Positions 1 to 8,943 are shown, counted from the stretch's first letter. The stretch is DNA of 19,356 nucleotides from Bacteroidales bacterium (GCA_023230285.1 JALNXP010000018.1:1-19356), one strand, 5' to 3'. Made by a program: numbers and translations. Notes: a model not told the origin generated them from the sequence alone.

Positions 1-543
1 ATCAGCACCATAAGTTAAGCCGAAACAAGATAGAACTATCATGAGTATTGATATGAGGACAGGATAAGTTTTACTGTCAACTTCTTCTTTTACTTGCTCC
101 ACAGTACCCGAAGTCTGAATTTGTATTATTATAAATATTATTAATAATATTATACCGGTTATACCTTCAATAGCGTTTATATTTCCATCTTGGGAAGCAA
201 AATAGAATAAAAATGATGCTATAATCATAATTGGTACATCTATTTTCTTCGTGTTTTTGGAAATTTGCAGTGGGTATATGATTGCAGAAATGCCTAAAAT
301 GAAGGCTATATTTGCAATGTTTGAGCCAACTACATTACTTATTGCTATCTCTGAATTGTTTATTAGTGCTGCTTTTAAACTTACTAATAATTCCGGTGCA
401 GATGTACCGAATGCCACAATTGTCATACCAATAATTAAAGTGGAAACTTTTAATTTTGAAGCAATGGATACGCTCCCCTTTACCAAAAAATTTCCACTTA
501 ATATTAGAAGTATTAATCCGCCAGCCAATTTAAGCTCGTCCAT
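1..543 (-). CDS. Calcium/sodium antiporter (CaCA family, YrbG-like), 3' part outside window
   Basis: The gene begins with ATG at 543 and runs off the left edge, leaving 181 readable residues of a family that is usually 310-340 long. This is the first half of a cation/Ca2+ exchanger of the inner membrane, which exchanges Na+ for Ca2+. The visible part contains the alpha-1 repeat: GTSAPE at residues 46-51 carries the acidic residue expected to bind the ion, and NVVGSNIANI at 70-79 follows it. Hydrophobic helices lie at about 5-22, 33-60, 68-90, 103-117, 124-141 and 160-178, with a charged cytoplasmic-type loop near 145-160. The start overlaps the end of the upstream membrane-protein gene by 14 bp, so the two are probably translationally coupled. 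The family call is firm; the ion specificity is inferred. Confidence 0.9.
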   Translation of the reverse strand, partial: MDELKLAGGLILLILSGNFLVKGSVSIASKLKVSTLIIGMTIVAFGTSAPELLVSLKAALINNSEIAISNVVGSNIANIAFILGISAIIYPLQISKNTKKIDVPIMIIASFLFYFASQDGNINAIEGITGIILLIIFIIIQIQTSGTVEQVKEEVDSKTYPVLISILMIVLSCFGLTYGAD

Positions 544-1066
544 CGATGCTTTTTTTATTATTGATATATTCGCACATCAAAAACGCATCTTCTTTTTCTA
601 AAATTATAGGCTGTATAACGGATTCATATTTATATGGAACGTATTTTTCCAATATTACGGCTGCAAACATTTCATCTTTTGATGTTAATGCTGCCATCCT
701 TAAGCCTGACGAACTTTTTACACTGAATTTATTCAATTGTTCATAATTCTTTTTCTCTAATACGGTGTACAAATTATAATATTCATTATCAGGATAATAT
801 ATGTAATGCGTGTCGGTTTTGCTGCCTGTCGCCTTGAGAACTGTCATCTTGCTTTTCGTAAATATCAATAAAATTGATACTGCGGCTAAAATAAATCCTA
901 ACGAACCTACCCATATCTGAATTTCATGGTTGTTTTTTAAGTATATAGATAAGAATATTAATATCATGCTGATAGTCAATAAAGTAATGTATACAGTTAT
1001 CGCAATTATATTCTTTTTTTTGTAGCAATAGGTGTTGCTTATTTCTGAAATGTTATTTGTTTCCAT
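530..1066 (-). CDS. Hypothetical membrane protein, two predicted helices
   Basis: This 178-residue protein is not one I recognise. I start it at the ATG at 1066 (METNNISE). The frame is open to an ATG at 1156, adding 30 residues, but that extension is less convincing and the start stays uncertain. Residues about 21-45 and 51-70 are strongly hydrophobic and form a two-helix hairpin. The rest is a soluble domain of about 105 residues with many Tyr, Lys and Glu. Its stop overlaps the ATG of the antiporter gene by 14 bp, which suggests coupled translation and perhaps a related role, but no function can be given. I found no good promoter box in the upstream gap. Confidence 0.7.
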   Translation of the reverse strand: METNNISEISNTYCYKKKNIIAITVYITLLTISMILIFLSIYLKNNHEIQIWVGSLGFILAAVSILLIFTKSKMTVLKATGSKTDTHYIYYPDNEYYNLYTVLEKKNYEQLNKFSVKSSSGLRMAALTSKDEMFAAVILEKYVPYKYESVIQPIILEKEDAFLMCEYINNKKSIDGRA

Positions 1067-1223
1067 TATATAAATTTTTTTTGTTGATAATATAAAATAC
1101 TCGCTTTGGATAAATAATATATCCTTTGTATGCGCCCATACTGTGATAGACAACATAATTTTGATTAATGAACGTCAGTTGCGAATTGTGCCGACTTTAA
1201 TCGTGATATGTGTGTAAGGTATT

Positions 1224-1613
1224 CTATATTAGTATTTTACAATAAAAATATATATATTTTAGAATGTGATTTGAATATAAAAATACAGGTAGCAAGTAAG
1301 TTTTGTTTCGTGTGTGACTTTTTATTGCCGCTGTATTGTCAGAAAGTGCGGTGAGCCATATCTTACCGATATAAGTTACTGTTCTGCAATTATTTATGTT
1401 GTAATAAGAACCGTTTAATGATAACGAATTGATTTTGTTTAAACAAAATATTTGATATTCATCATTATAAATTGATTTATAGTCAATTTGATATTCGTGA
1501 CGACAATTATTGTCAATAGAACTGCCATTATCTTTCTTGCCGTTGCCAATAAAGATATAACAGCCTGTAAATAAGCATATTGAAATTATTAATAATTTAA
1601 AATTGTCGCTCAT
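1224..1613 (-). CDS. Small hypothetical protein, possible lipoprotein
   Basis: An open frame of 129 residues with no recognised domain. The N-terminus (MSDNFKLLIISICLFTGC) resembles a short lipoprotein signal with Cys18 as candidate lipidated residue, but the lipobox FTGC is weak. The following part is polar and has three further Cys (about 37, 57 and 76), which could form disulphides in the periplasm. A degenerate match to the Bacteroidota -7 box (TTACTTTG, minus strand, about 1636-1643) lies roughly 25 bases upstream of the start and gives slight support for a real gene. It stands alone between valS and the membrane-protein gene. A chance open frame in AT-rich DNA is a real alternative. Confidence 0.4.
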   Translation of the reverse strand: MSDNFKLLIISICLFTGCYIFIGNGKKDNGSSIDNNCRHEYQIDYKSIYNDEYQIFCLNKINSLSLNGSYYNINNCRTVTYIGKIWLTALSDNTAAIKSHTRNKTYLLPVFLYSNHILKYIYFYCKILI

Positions 1614-1658
1614 CTGACTAACACAATAATTTTGTGCAAAGTAAATGTATTTTTTGAT

Positions 1659-1697
1659 AATATCGGCTTGTTTTATAAAAAAAAACGAGCCGATATT
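1659..1697 (-). terminator. Hairpin just after valS, probable terminator
   Basis: Two 14-base arms (1659-1672 and 1684-1697) pair with a single G-T wobble around an 11-base A/T loop. The hairpin starts 6 bases past the valS stop. The minus strand has no clear U-tract after the stem, so termination is inferred from position and stem strength. The plus-strand side has TTTTA after the stem, so it might act from either direction. Confidence 0.55.
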
Positions 1698-1703
1698 TTA
1701 TCG

Positions 1704-4343
1704 TTAAATTTTTCTAAGTGCTTTAATTTGAGCTGAAATTACGGCTATTTTTTCTTCTGTATCGGCTTTCTTTTTCTTTTCTGTTTCTACGATGTTTGCA
1801 GGTGCATTGGCAACAAATTTTTCGTTGGATAATTTTTTCTCTACGGAAGATAAAAATCCCTGCATGTATTCCAAATCTGCATTTAGCTTCTTTATTTCGC
1901 TTTCAATATCAATGTTTGTTGGTGCCGGAATATAGTATTCGGTTGTTGCGATTATGAAACTTAATGCGCCTTCTATTTTGTCGTTAACGTATTCTATTGA
2001 ATCAAGATTGGTCAATTTTGATATTACGCTGTCAAATGTTGTATCAGCTTTTTCGTTGTCATTTTTCTTTATGCAGAGAGATAATTTTTCTTTTTGAGCA
2101 ATGTTTTTTTCAAGTCTTAATGTACGAATGGCAATTATTACTTGAGAAGCTGCTTCAAATTTATTCAGTATTTCTTTATTATAAGGCTGTACACAAGGCG
2201 TTTTTGACATCATGATACAGTCTTTTTCTTCTCTTTCTCTTAATGTGTGCCAAATTTCTTCTGTTATAAATGGCATAAAAGGATGAAGTAACTGCATCAA
2301 TTTTTCGAATAAATTAATTGCGCTGTTGTAAGTTGTTGTGTCGATAGCTTCTCCGTAAGGCGGTTTAATTATTTCAAGATACCATGAGCAGAAGTCGTCC
2401 CATATCAATTTGTAGACAGTCATGAGTGCTTCGGAGATTCTATAATCAGCAAATTGATTGTCAAGGTGTTCTATTGTAGCGTTGATTTTAGCGTCGAGCC
2501 ATAAAGAAGATGTTGCAGCGTATTCTGGTTGTGCTTTTTTATCATCAACAGTCCAACCTTTTACGAGCCTTAGTGCGTTCCATATTTTATTGGCGAAATT
2601 TCTACCTTGTTCGCACAGAGATTCGTCAAAAGGTAAGTCGTTGCCGGCAGGTGATGTTAACAACATTCCAACTCTGACACCATCTGCGCCGTATTGCTGT
2701 ATCAGCATTAGCGGGTCAGGTGAATTTCCTAACGATTTAGACATTTTTCTGCCTAATTTATCTCTAACGACACCGGTGATATATACGTTGTGGAAAGGCA
2801 CTTCATTTCTAAATTCCAATCCTGCCATGACCATTCGTGCTATCCAGAAGAACAATATATCCGGTGCGGAAATAAGGTCGTCTGTAGGGTAGTAGTATTT
2901 TATATCTTCATTGTCGGGGTTACGTATGCCGTCGAATACGGAGATTGGCCATATCCACGAAGAGAACCATGTGTCAAGAACATCTTCATCTTGCCGTATG
3001 TCGTCTATGGATATATTGCCGGCATGTAGTTCGTCAATAGCTTTTTGTAAAGCTTCTTCTTTGGATTTTGCAACTATCATTCTGTTGTCCGGCAGGTAAT
3101 AAACCGGTATTCTTTGTCCCCACCACAACTGTCTGCTTATACACCAGTCTTTAACGTTTTCCATCCAATAGCGGTAAGTATTTTTGAACTTGGCGGGATG
3201 AAATTTGATGGTGTCATTTTCTACGACATCAAGAGCCGGTTTTGCAAGTTCTTTCATCTTCATGAACCATTGTAGCGAAAGTTTAGGCTCAATTGGAGCA
3301 TGTGAACGTTCCGATAAGCCTATTTTGTTGATGTATGGCTCGATTTTTACCATATAGCCTGCTTTTTCAAGGTCTGCGGAGATTTCCTCGCGGACGACAA
3401 AGCGGTCTTTGCCAACGTATAATTGAGCATTTTTGCTTAAAGTGCCATCGTTATTCAGTATGTCAATTGAAGGCAGGTTGTATTTGAGACCTATGTTGTA
3501 GTCGTTGATGTCGTGTGCCGGCGTAATTTTTAGACAGCCGGTGCCAAATTCCATGTCGACATATTCGTCTTCAATGATTGGTATTTCTCTGTTTATCAGC
3601 GGTACTATTACTTTTTTGCCATGAAGATGCTTAAATCTTTCGTCATTAGGGTTGATACAGACAGCCGTATCGCCCAAAATTGTTTCTGGACGTGTAGTTG
3701 CTATGGTCACCCATTGATTTTCTTCTCCGACAATTTGATACCTTATATAATATAACTTAGCGTGCTGTTCTTCGTATATAACTTCTTCATCAGATACGGC
3801 TGTAAGTGCTGCCGGGTCCCAGTTTACCATTCTTACTCCTCTGTATATCAATCCTTTGTTGTACAGATATATAAATACGTCTATTACAGAATCATACAGT
3901 GTTTTATCCATTGTAAAACGTGTCCGCGACCAGTCGCAAGATGCGCCTAACTTTCTTAATTGTTTGAGGATTATTCCGCCGTGTTTTTCTTTCCATTCCC
4001 ATGCGTATTTCATAAATTCATCTCTGCTGAGGTCGAATTTGCTGATGCCGCGTTCTTTCAGCATGTTGACTACTTTGGATTCGGTTGCGATAGAGGCATG
4101 GTCGGTACCCGGCAGCCATAAAGCATTAAATCCCTGCATCCTTTTTCTTCTTATCAGGATGTCTTGTATGGTGTTGTTTAACATGTGTCCCATGTGTAAG
4201 ACACCGGTGACGTTTGGCGGCGGGATAACGATGGTATAAGGTGTTCTGTTATCGGGTTTTGATGAAAAGAAGCCGTTTTCATCCCAAAATTTATACCACT
4301 TCTCTTCGGTTTGTGAAGGGTCGTATTTAGAAGCTATTTGCAT
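1704..4343 (-). CDS. valS: Valyl-tRNA synthetase
   Basis: This is a cytoplasmic class I aminoacyl-tRNA synthetase of 879 residues, a normal full length, which charges tRNA-Val with valine using ATP. The HIGH motif appears as HMGH at 50-53 within PPPNVTGVLHMGH. The KMSKS loop is KMSKS at 533-537. The editing (CP1) domain shows TTRPET at 216-221 and GTGCLKITPAHD at 267-278, the parts that hydrolyse mischarged Thr-tRNA. DWCISRQLWWGQRIPV at 399-414 is the usual core segment. The last ~70 residues form the ValRS C-terminal coiled coil, with the typical Val-x-x-AP segment FVANAPANIVETEKKK. It has its own well-matched promoter, and the tRNA-Val gene lies directly upstream behind a terminator hairpin. 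Confidence 0.98.
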   Translation of the reverse strand: MQIASKYDPSQTEEKWYKFWDENGFFSSKPDNRTPYTIVIPPPNVTGVLHMGHMLNNTIQDILIRRKRMQGFNALWLPGTDHASIATESKVVNMLKERGISKFDLSRDEFMKYAWEWKEKHGGIILKQLRKLGASCDWSRTRFTMDKTLYDSVIDVFIYLYNKGLIYRGVRMVNWDPAALTAVSDEEVIYEEQHAKLYYIRYQIVGEENQWVTIATTRPETILGDTAVCINPNDERFKHLHGKKVIVPLINREIPIIEDEYVDMEFGTGCLKITPAHDINDYNIGLKYNLPSIDILNNDGTLSKNAQLYVGKDRFVVREEISADLEKAGYMVKIEPYINKIGLSERSHAPIEPKLSLQWFMKMKELAKPALDVVENDTIKFHPAKFKNTYRYWMENVKDWCISRQLWWGQRIPVYYLPDNRMIVAKSKEEALQKAIDELHAGNISIDDIRQDEDVLDTWFSSWIWPISVFDGIRNPDNEDIKYYYPTDDLISAPDILFFWIARMVMAGLEFRNEVPFHNVYITGVVRDKLGRKMSKSLGNSPDPLMLIQQYGADGVRVGMLLTSPAGNDLPFDESLCEQGRNFANKIWNALRLVKGWTVDDKKAQPEYAATSSLWLDAKINATIEHLDNQFADYRISEALMTVYKLIWDDFCSWYLEIIKPPYGEAIDTTTYNSAINLFEKLMQLLHPFMPFITEEIWHTLREREEKDCIMMSKTPCVQPYNKEILNKFEAASQVIIAIRTLRLEKNIAQKEKLSLCIKKNDNEKADTTFDSVISKLTNLDSIEYVNDKIEGALSFIIATTEYYIPAPTNIDIESEIKKLNADLEYMQGFLSSVEKKLSNEKFVANAPANIVETEKKKKADTEEKIAVISAQIKALRKI

Positions 4344-4375
4344 ATAAAAAAATTCAAAAACATTACTACAAACTG

Positions 4376-4408
4376 CAAAGATAGTGTAAAATTTTTAATT
4401 TTGGCAAA
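4376..4408 (-). promoter_or_regulatory. valS promoter (Bacteroidota type)
   Basis: On the minus strand a -33 box TTTG (4405-4408) is followed after 21 bases by a -7 box TATCTTTG (4376-4383). This fits the Bacteroidota consensus TTTG...TAnnTTTG. Transcription would start near 4369, leaving a leader of about 26 bases before the ATG at 4343. The gap between the tRNA terminator and valS therefore carries an independent promoter. Confidence 0.7.
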
Positions 4409-4464
4409 TGTACGTGATGATTTTCTTATTTGAAATTTTAACAATATAATTCATAGTTCTGAAA

Positions 4465-4500
4465 ACAAAAAAAGCGACTAAAAATAGTCGCTTTTTTTGT
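4465..4500 (-). terminator. Perfect 16-bp terminator hairpin after tRNA-Val
   Basis: The arms 4465-4480 and 4485-4500 are exact reverse complements around an AAAA loop. The stem has a GC-containing core (GCGACTA/TAGTCGC) with A-runs and T-runs on the outside, so it can work as a terminator in both directions. It lies 3 bases past the tRNA 3' end (minus strand) and upstream of the valS promoter, so it should stop tRNA transcripts from entering valS. Confidence 0.85.
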
Positions 4501-4503
4501 TTG

Positions 4504-4578
4504 TGGGAGTTACTGGGGTCGAACCAGTGACCCCCTGCTTGTAAGGCAGGTGCTCTGAACCAACTGAGCTAAACTCCC
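4504..4578 (-). tRNA. tRNA-Val (anticodon UAC)
   Basis: Read on the minus strand, the 7-bp acceptor stem GGGAGTT/AACTCCC (4578-4572 with 4511-4505) closes a complete cloverleaf. The D arm contains AGCTCAGTTGGT. The anticodon stem CCTGC/GCAGG holds the loop CTTACAA, giving anticodon UAC. The variable loop is GGGTC. The T arm ACTGG/CCAGT holds TTCGACC. The discriminator base is A at 4504 and CCA is not encoded, so it must be added by the nucleotidyltransferase. The anticodon reads GUA and related valine codons. It lies directly upstream of valS. Confidence 0.97.
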
Positions 4579-4592
4579 TTCGTTTTGCGATG

Positions 4593-4600
4593 CAAAGATA
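4593..4600 (-). promoter_or_regulatory. -7 box upstream of tRNA-Val
   Basis: TATCTTTG on the minus strand matches the Bacteroidota -7 consensus and lies 14 bases before the tRNA 5' end, so the transcript would begin a few bases ahead of the mature tRNA. I see no clear TTTG box at the -33 position. Confidence 0.55.
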
Positions 4601-4680
4601 TAAATTTTTTTTATTATCACACTTTTTTTTGAAAAATATTTTTGTTGTGAGTTAACGTGCTGATAATGACAATGTTGTAA

Positions 4681-7476
4681 TTACTGCCTGCCGCATAATA
4701 GCTTGTAATTACAAGAAGAACAAATGTTTTTAGAAGTTGTTGAGGTGAATGATTGGTCGGAATTTTTTATCTCAATTACAATCTGTTTGACGAAATCTGA
4801 AATTTTATCGATGGTATCGTCATCTATAAGTGTACTTATCATAACTTCTTTGACCTGCTTTGTGGAAAAGTCTTTGTGACGTAAAGCGTATAAACCTGCC
4901 GAAAAATTACTTATATGCTTATTGTAATATATTAAGTAACTGTATAATAATAATTGTATGGCTTTTGTATTTGGCGCAGCGAAAAATTTATTGTCATTGA
5001 TTTCAAATGATTTTTCTCCGGTATTACCTGTTTTATAATCCATAATTCTGATTTGCCCATTGACTTCTTCAATTCTGTCAATTATTCCGTATAAAGTGAT
5101 GCTGGTTGTATTATCTATTTTTACTTCTTGCAAATGACTGTTCTCTAATTGTCTTATAATTAATGTGTTATTTGTCTCGACTTTGTATTTGTCGCTTTTT
5201 ATCATGGCTGTCACATAATTTTGTATGAGGCGTTTTAACAATAGATTTCTTCCGGATTCTGCTTCAATTTTTTGTTTTTTAAAACTGTCTTCTATAGCTT
5301 GCTCAATATTTTTTTCTATTTCTATAAAATCATCTTTTGTAAGACGATTATTTAATTTGTTATTATATAAGGTGTGTAATGTGTCGTGTATCAATGTTCC
5401 CATCATTGCAGGGTCTATCAATTCGCTATCGGTTGTGTCTTTAACACCTAATATGTATCTATAATAAAATTTGAGTTGGCAGTCTATGTAAGTATTGAAA
5501 GCTGATGGTGAAATGTTCTTTTTCAGAAAAGCTTTTATGTACTTCATCACCGTATCATCTTTTTCTATTACGTCTATTTTGTTGCTGTTTATCAGCTTGT
5601 TAGAGTTGATATATGTCTTTTGCCGGATTACTGTATCGGGATTGTAAGTTGGCTGTTCGTAAATTAATTGAGCTATGTATCTGCTTTTTTCGTTTGTTCC
5701 GATGCTTCCTTCGGCGGAGTTGTAAATCAGGTAGATGTTTTGCGATCTTTGTATTAATCTGTAAAAATGATAAGCGAAGACGGCGTTTTTCTCTTTCTCT
5801 GAAGGCATTTTATTTTCTTTGATTATTTCATACGTCAAAAAATTTGAAAGAGGTGTTTTCTTCGGAAGTATGTCTTCGTTGAGAGATAAGATGATGACGT
5901 TTTTGAAATCCAAGAGGCGTGTTTCTAATAAGCCGAGTATTTGCAGTCCTCTGAGTGGCTCACTTTTAAAAGAAACGCTGACTTCTTCTAAATAATATTT
6001 TATTAATGCCGCAAGATTTGCGACTTCATTTATTACGGTGTTTGATTTAAGGTCTGTTTTTATTTCGTCAAATATCGTTAATAAATTTATAATTATTTCT
6101 GTTTCAATTACATAGCCATCTAATTTGCTTATAGTATTGTATAATTTATTTAAAAGTATGGTGATAGTTTCTAACGCTTGTAAAGAGTTGTTGTTCCAAG
6201 GCAGAAGGAAGTCTAATAGGTTGGTTTCCAATGTTTTGCCAGATAAATCAGCTATAATATCAGCACTTAAAATTTCTTTTTTGAGAATATTATTTATCTC
6301 AATCTGCAAAATACATTCGTTTTTTATCAGAATTTTGAATATCGGATTTTGAACTATTTTGTTGATATAGTTTGTTTTGTAGCAAGATTCTTTGTTGTTG
6401 TTGCAGATGGCTTTTGTATGCAATGAAAAGATGTCGGCTATAAGTTTGTTGATAGGGTTTGCGGCTAAAGGAACGCCTAAGGTGATGTTGGGTTTGTTGT
6501 ATTTTTCGGGTATAGAATTTAGCATTGGGAGCAACAAATTTTCATCAGCGAGTACTATCACAGTTTCGTCAGCATCAAAATCGTTGTCAACAAGTATTTT
6601 ATGTGCTATTTTAGTTTGCTGTATGTTTCCTGCTGTATTGATGATGGTTATATTTTTTTGCATAGAGAAGCAGTTGCTCAAAATGGCATTTTCATCGTTC
6701 CAAAGTTTTAGATGTCTACGAAGAAAGAGTCCGGCTTCCTGCATTTCGTTTTCTACATAATATTTGTCGGCATCCCATATAAACTCGGCTGTTTGGCTTT
6801 TATGTAAATGGTCAAATATGGTTATTTCGCTTTTACTCAAAGCATTAAATCCGATAAACAATATTTTTTCCCATGTTATGCTTTGGGAGATTTCTTCTAT
6901 ATTTTCCGCTACATATCTGTATAATTGTCCGCTGTAACATAAGTTGTTGTCGAATAGTAATTTGCGAAGTTCGCTGTAATATTTTTTTAATGTAGATAAA
7001 AATTCTATATGGTGTTTTTCAAAATCTGTAAGTTGTTGTTTTTCAGGCGACCAGAGTTCTATGGCTTTAGCTTCCGATAAATAGTTGAAAGTATGTTCAG
7101 CATCAGCCATATATAAGTCTATTTCATTAAAATCTTTGAGTGCGGAAGAAGCCCAGCCCAAGAAGTTGGTGAAAGATTTATCATCTGATATTTTACAATG
7201 TACTTCGTAAAATTTGAGCAATAAAGTAACAGTATCAGCAGTAATCAAGGTTTTTTTTACAGCTGCTAAAGCGGTTATAAACTCTTGAATAGACATTATT
7301 TCGGGTGCGAAATTTGCTTTGTGCAAGCTATTGAATATTTCGTGTTGCAGATGAGTTTTTGCTCTGTTGTTAGGTACAACCAAGCATAAATCCATGAGAT
7401 TTTGCTCGTACTTTGAAATAATGAGCTGTGTAGTTTGTTGCAGAAATGTAGTGGAACAATTATTGTTTTCTACCAT
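4681..7476 (-). CDS. AddB-like PD-(D/E)XK exonuclease with Fe-S cluster
   Basis: This 931-residue protein has the layout of the AddB/RecB-type recombination nuclease subunit, which works with a UvrD-like helicase to process double-strand breaks for RecA. The first ~640 residues form a helicase-like region without a recognisable working ATP-binding loop (the N-terminal segment reads VVPNNRAKT). The C-terminal nuclease domain starts near 655. Its visible residues are His697 (GTLIH), Asp800 (DRIEE), and Asp813 and Lys815 in MDYKTG. Cys666 in YIDCQLKFYY together with Cys919, Cys922 and Cys928 (C-x2-C-x5-C at the end) is the AddB-type 4Fe-4S set that clamps the nuclease fold. The helicase partner (AddA/RecB-like) is not in the window. 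The start overlaps the upstream kinase gene by 7 bp (ATGGTAG), indicating coupled translation. Confidence 0.88.
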   Translation of the reverse strand: MVENNNCSTTFLQQTTQLIISKYEQNLMDLCLVVPNNRAKTHLQHEIFNSLHKANFAPEIMSIQEFITALAAVKKTLITADTVTLLLKFYEVHCKISDDKSFTNFLGWASSALKDFNEIDLYMADAEHTFNYLSEAKAIELWSPEKQQLTDFEKHHIEFLSTLKKYYSELRKLLFDNNLCYSGQLYRYVAENIEEISQSITWEKILFIGFNALSKSEITIFDHLHKSQTAEFIWDADKYYVENEMQEAGLFLRRHLKLWNDENAILSNCFSMQKNITIINTAGNIQQTKIAHKILVDNDFDADETVIVLADENLLLPMLNSIPEKYNKPNITLGVPLAANPINKLIADIFSLHTKAICNNNKESCYKTNYINKIVQNPIFKILIKNECILQIEINNILKKEILSADIIADLSGKTLETNLLDFLLPWNNNSLQALETITILLNKLYNTISKLDGYVIETEIIINLLTIFDEIKTDLKSNTVINEVANLAALIKYYLEEVSVSFKSEPLRGLQILGLLETRLLDFKNVIILSLNEDILPKKTPLSNFLTYEIIKENKMPSEKEKNAVFAYHFYRLIQRSQNIYLIYNSAEGSIGTNEKSRYIAQLIYEQPTYNPDTVIRQKTYINSNKLINSNKIDVIEKDDTVMKYIKAFLKKNISPSAFNTYIDCQLKFYYRYILGVKDTTDSELIDPAMMGTLIHDTLHTLYNNKLNNRLTKDDFIEIEKNIEQAIEDSFKKQKIEAESGRNLLLKRLIQNYVTAMIKSDKYKVETNNTLIIRQLENSHLQEVKIDNTTSITLYGIIDRIEEVNGQIRIMDYKTGNTGEKSFEINDNKFFAAPNTKAIQLLLYSYLIYYNKHISNFSAGLYALRHKDFSTKQVKEVMISTLIDDDTIDKISDFVKQIVIEIKNSDQSFTSTTSKNICSSCNYKLLCGRQ

Positions 7477-8891
7477 GTATCTTCTCTTAAATGGTTTATG
7501 ATTACGTTTATATTTTTATATTTCTTCTGATAGTATTCGGCAAATTTTTCGGCGCAGTATACGGAGCGATGTTTGCCGCCGGAGCATCCAAAGGATACTT
7601 GCAGCATATTGAAATTGCGTTGTATGTATTTTTTTACTGATATTTCTGTGATATTAACTGCATAATCAAGGAAGTCGTAGACTTCTTTTTCATTTTCCAA
7701 GAAATTTATTATCGGAAGATCTTTCCCGCAGAATTGTCGCAGTTCAGGGATCCAGTAGGGGTTAGGCAGAGCGCGACAGTCGAAGACGAAGCCACCGCCG
7801 TGAGAATGGTCTGACGGGACACTGTTATATAAATATGAGAAAGATGTAACTATTAAATTCAGCTTGTCGGGAACGATATTGTTGTTATTGTTTCCCAAGT
7901 TTTTTTTTGCTTTAATTGATGAGAACACGTTTCGCAGCTCCGGCAGTTTAAAGCTATCGACATCAAGTTCTTGCAAAAGCGAGTAAGTATTTTCGAGGCT
8001 TATTGATATACTTTCGTAAAAGTGAGGTTTCCTTTCTATTAAGCCTCTGAAACCGTAAGCACCAAGTGTTTGCAGTATGCGTAACAATCTCATTATCAGC
8101 ACATCATTGTCGAAATGTTTTTTATCATAATCTATATATTGTGAGATAAAGTTGTAATAATCATTTTTCAAAACACTTCTGTCATCATCGATAAATCCGG
8201 CTTTTGCCTGATAGATAAAAGAGACGAGGTCATAAGTGCAAGGACCTTTTCTGCCGCCCTGATAATCTATAAACCAGGGTTCATTATTACGGATTATGAT
8301 GTTTCTGCTTTGGAAGTCGCGGTACATGAAAGAGTTGGTATTAGCGGCTAAAGCTTTGTCGGCGATAAAGTTGAAATCTTTTTCGAGGGCGAGTTCGTCG
8401 AAGTCAACATTTATCACTTTCAAGAAGTTGTATTTAAAATAGTTGAGGTCCCACATTATAGACATTTTGTCGAAGGTTGGTGTAGGGAATGCGAGAGAAT
8501 AGTTGATATTTTTTGATGCTGCGAACTGTATATTGGCGAGACACTTCAGCGATTTACGGCAAAGTTCCGTAAGATAGTCATTGAGTGTATTGTTTTTTTT
8601 TGTTGTGATGAGGTCAAACAGAGCAATATTGCCGAGGTCTTCGAGCAGGTAAATGTTATCGGTTTCGTCAGCAGCTATGATTTTCGGAACATTAGCGCCG
8701 GCTTCGTCAAAAGTTTGTGTAAAGTTCAGAAAGGCTTTTGTTTCTTTAGAGTTTGAAGAATACACAGCGATACAACTTCCTTTTGGGAATGTAATTCTGT
8801 AATAAACTCTGTTTGAGCCTGAGCCTGTTATTTGTTTGGCGGACCAGTTATTGCAGTAGTTGTCTATAAGTTTTTTCAGTTTAGGATTCAT
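7470..8891 (-). CDS. AmgK-like sugar kinase fused to RapZ C-terminal domain
   Basis: Two domains are joined. Numbering here runs from an upstream ATG at 8909. Residues ~15-330 form an aminoglycoside-phosphotransferase-like kinase: a nucleotide loop GSGSNRVYYR at 29-38, the catalytic loop YRDFQSRN with Asp198, and the metal-binding IDYQGG with Asp215 followed by KGPCTYDL. This resembles AmgK, the anomeric MurNAc/GlcNAc kinase of cell-wall recycling. Residues ~350-479 match the RapZ C-terminal domain, known to bind glucosamine-6-phosphate: VFDCRALPNPYW at 375-386 and GCSGGKHRSVY at 441-451. The RapZ N-terminal ATPase is absent. A -7 box at 8921-8928 would put the transcript start only a few bases before 8909, so I prefer the ATG at 8891 (MNPKLKK). 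The fusion suggests amino-sugar phosphorylation sensed or controlled by an amino-sugar phosphate; the substrate is inferred. Confidence 0.9.
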   Translation of the reverse strand: MNPKLKKLIDNYCNNWSAKQITGSGSNRVYYRITFPKGSCIAVYSSNSKETKAFLNFTQTFDEAGANVPKIIAADETDNIYLLEDLGNIALFDLITTKKNNTLNDYLTELCRKSLKCLANIQFAASKNINYSLAFPTPTFDKMSIMWDLNYFKYNFLKVINVDFDELALEKDFNFIADKALAANTNSFMYRDFQSRNIIIRNNEPWFIDYQGGRKGPCTYDLVSFIYQAKAGFIDDDRSVLKNDYYNFISQYIDYDKKHFDNDVLIMRLLRILQTLGAYGFRGLIERKPHFYESISISLENTYSLLQELDVDSFKLPELRNVFSSIKAKKNLGNNNNNIVPDKLNLIVTSFSYLYNSVPSDHSHGGGFVFDCRALPNPYWIPELRQFCGKDLPIINFLENEKEVYDFLDYAVNITEISVKKYIQRNFNMLQVSFGCSGGKHRSVYCAEKFAEYYQKKYKNINVIINHLREDTW

Positions 8892-8920
8892 ACAATTTAT
8901 ATTGTTCATATAATATTGTA

Positions 8921-8928
8921 CAAAGGTA
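8921..8928 (-). promoter_or_regulatory. -7 box for the kinase/RapZ-nuclease operon
   Basis: TACCTTTG on the minus strand fits TAnnTTTG. It lies in the 34-base gap between the rho stop and the kinase gene, and its position favours the ATG at 8891 over 8909. No clear -33 box is seen; that position would fall inside the end of rho. Confidence 0.55.
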
Positions 8929-8943
8929 GCACTAAAAAAATTA

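Noticed and set aside
251..601. Plus-strand open frame of 116 codons near the left edge
   Set aside because: The minus strand of the same DNA encodes the antiporter alpha-1 repeat with GTSAPE, which explains the open frame on the other strand.
2458..2892. Plus-strand open frame of 144 codons inside valS
   Set aside because: It lies opposite a confidently assigned valS and reads as the antisense shadow of conserved synthetase sequence.
4379..4503. T-box riboswitch between tRNA-Val and valS
   Set aside because: There is no room for the T-box stem I/antiterminator set, the hairpin is a simple perfect terminator stem upstream of the valS promoter, and T-boxes are not typical of this phylum.
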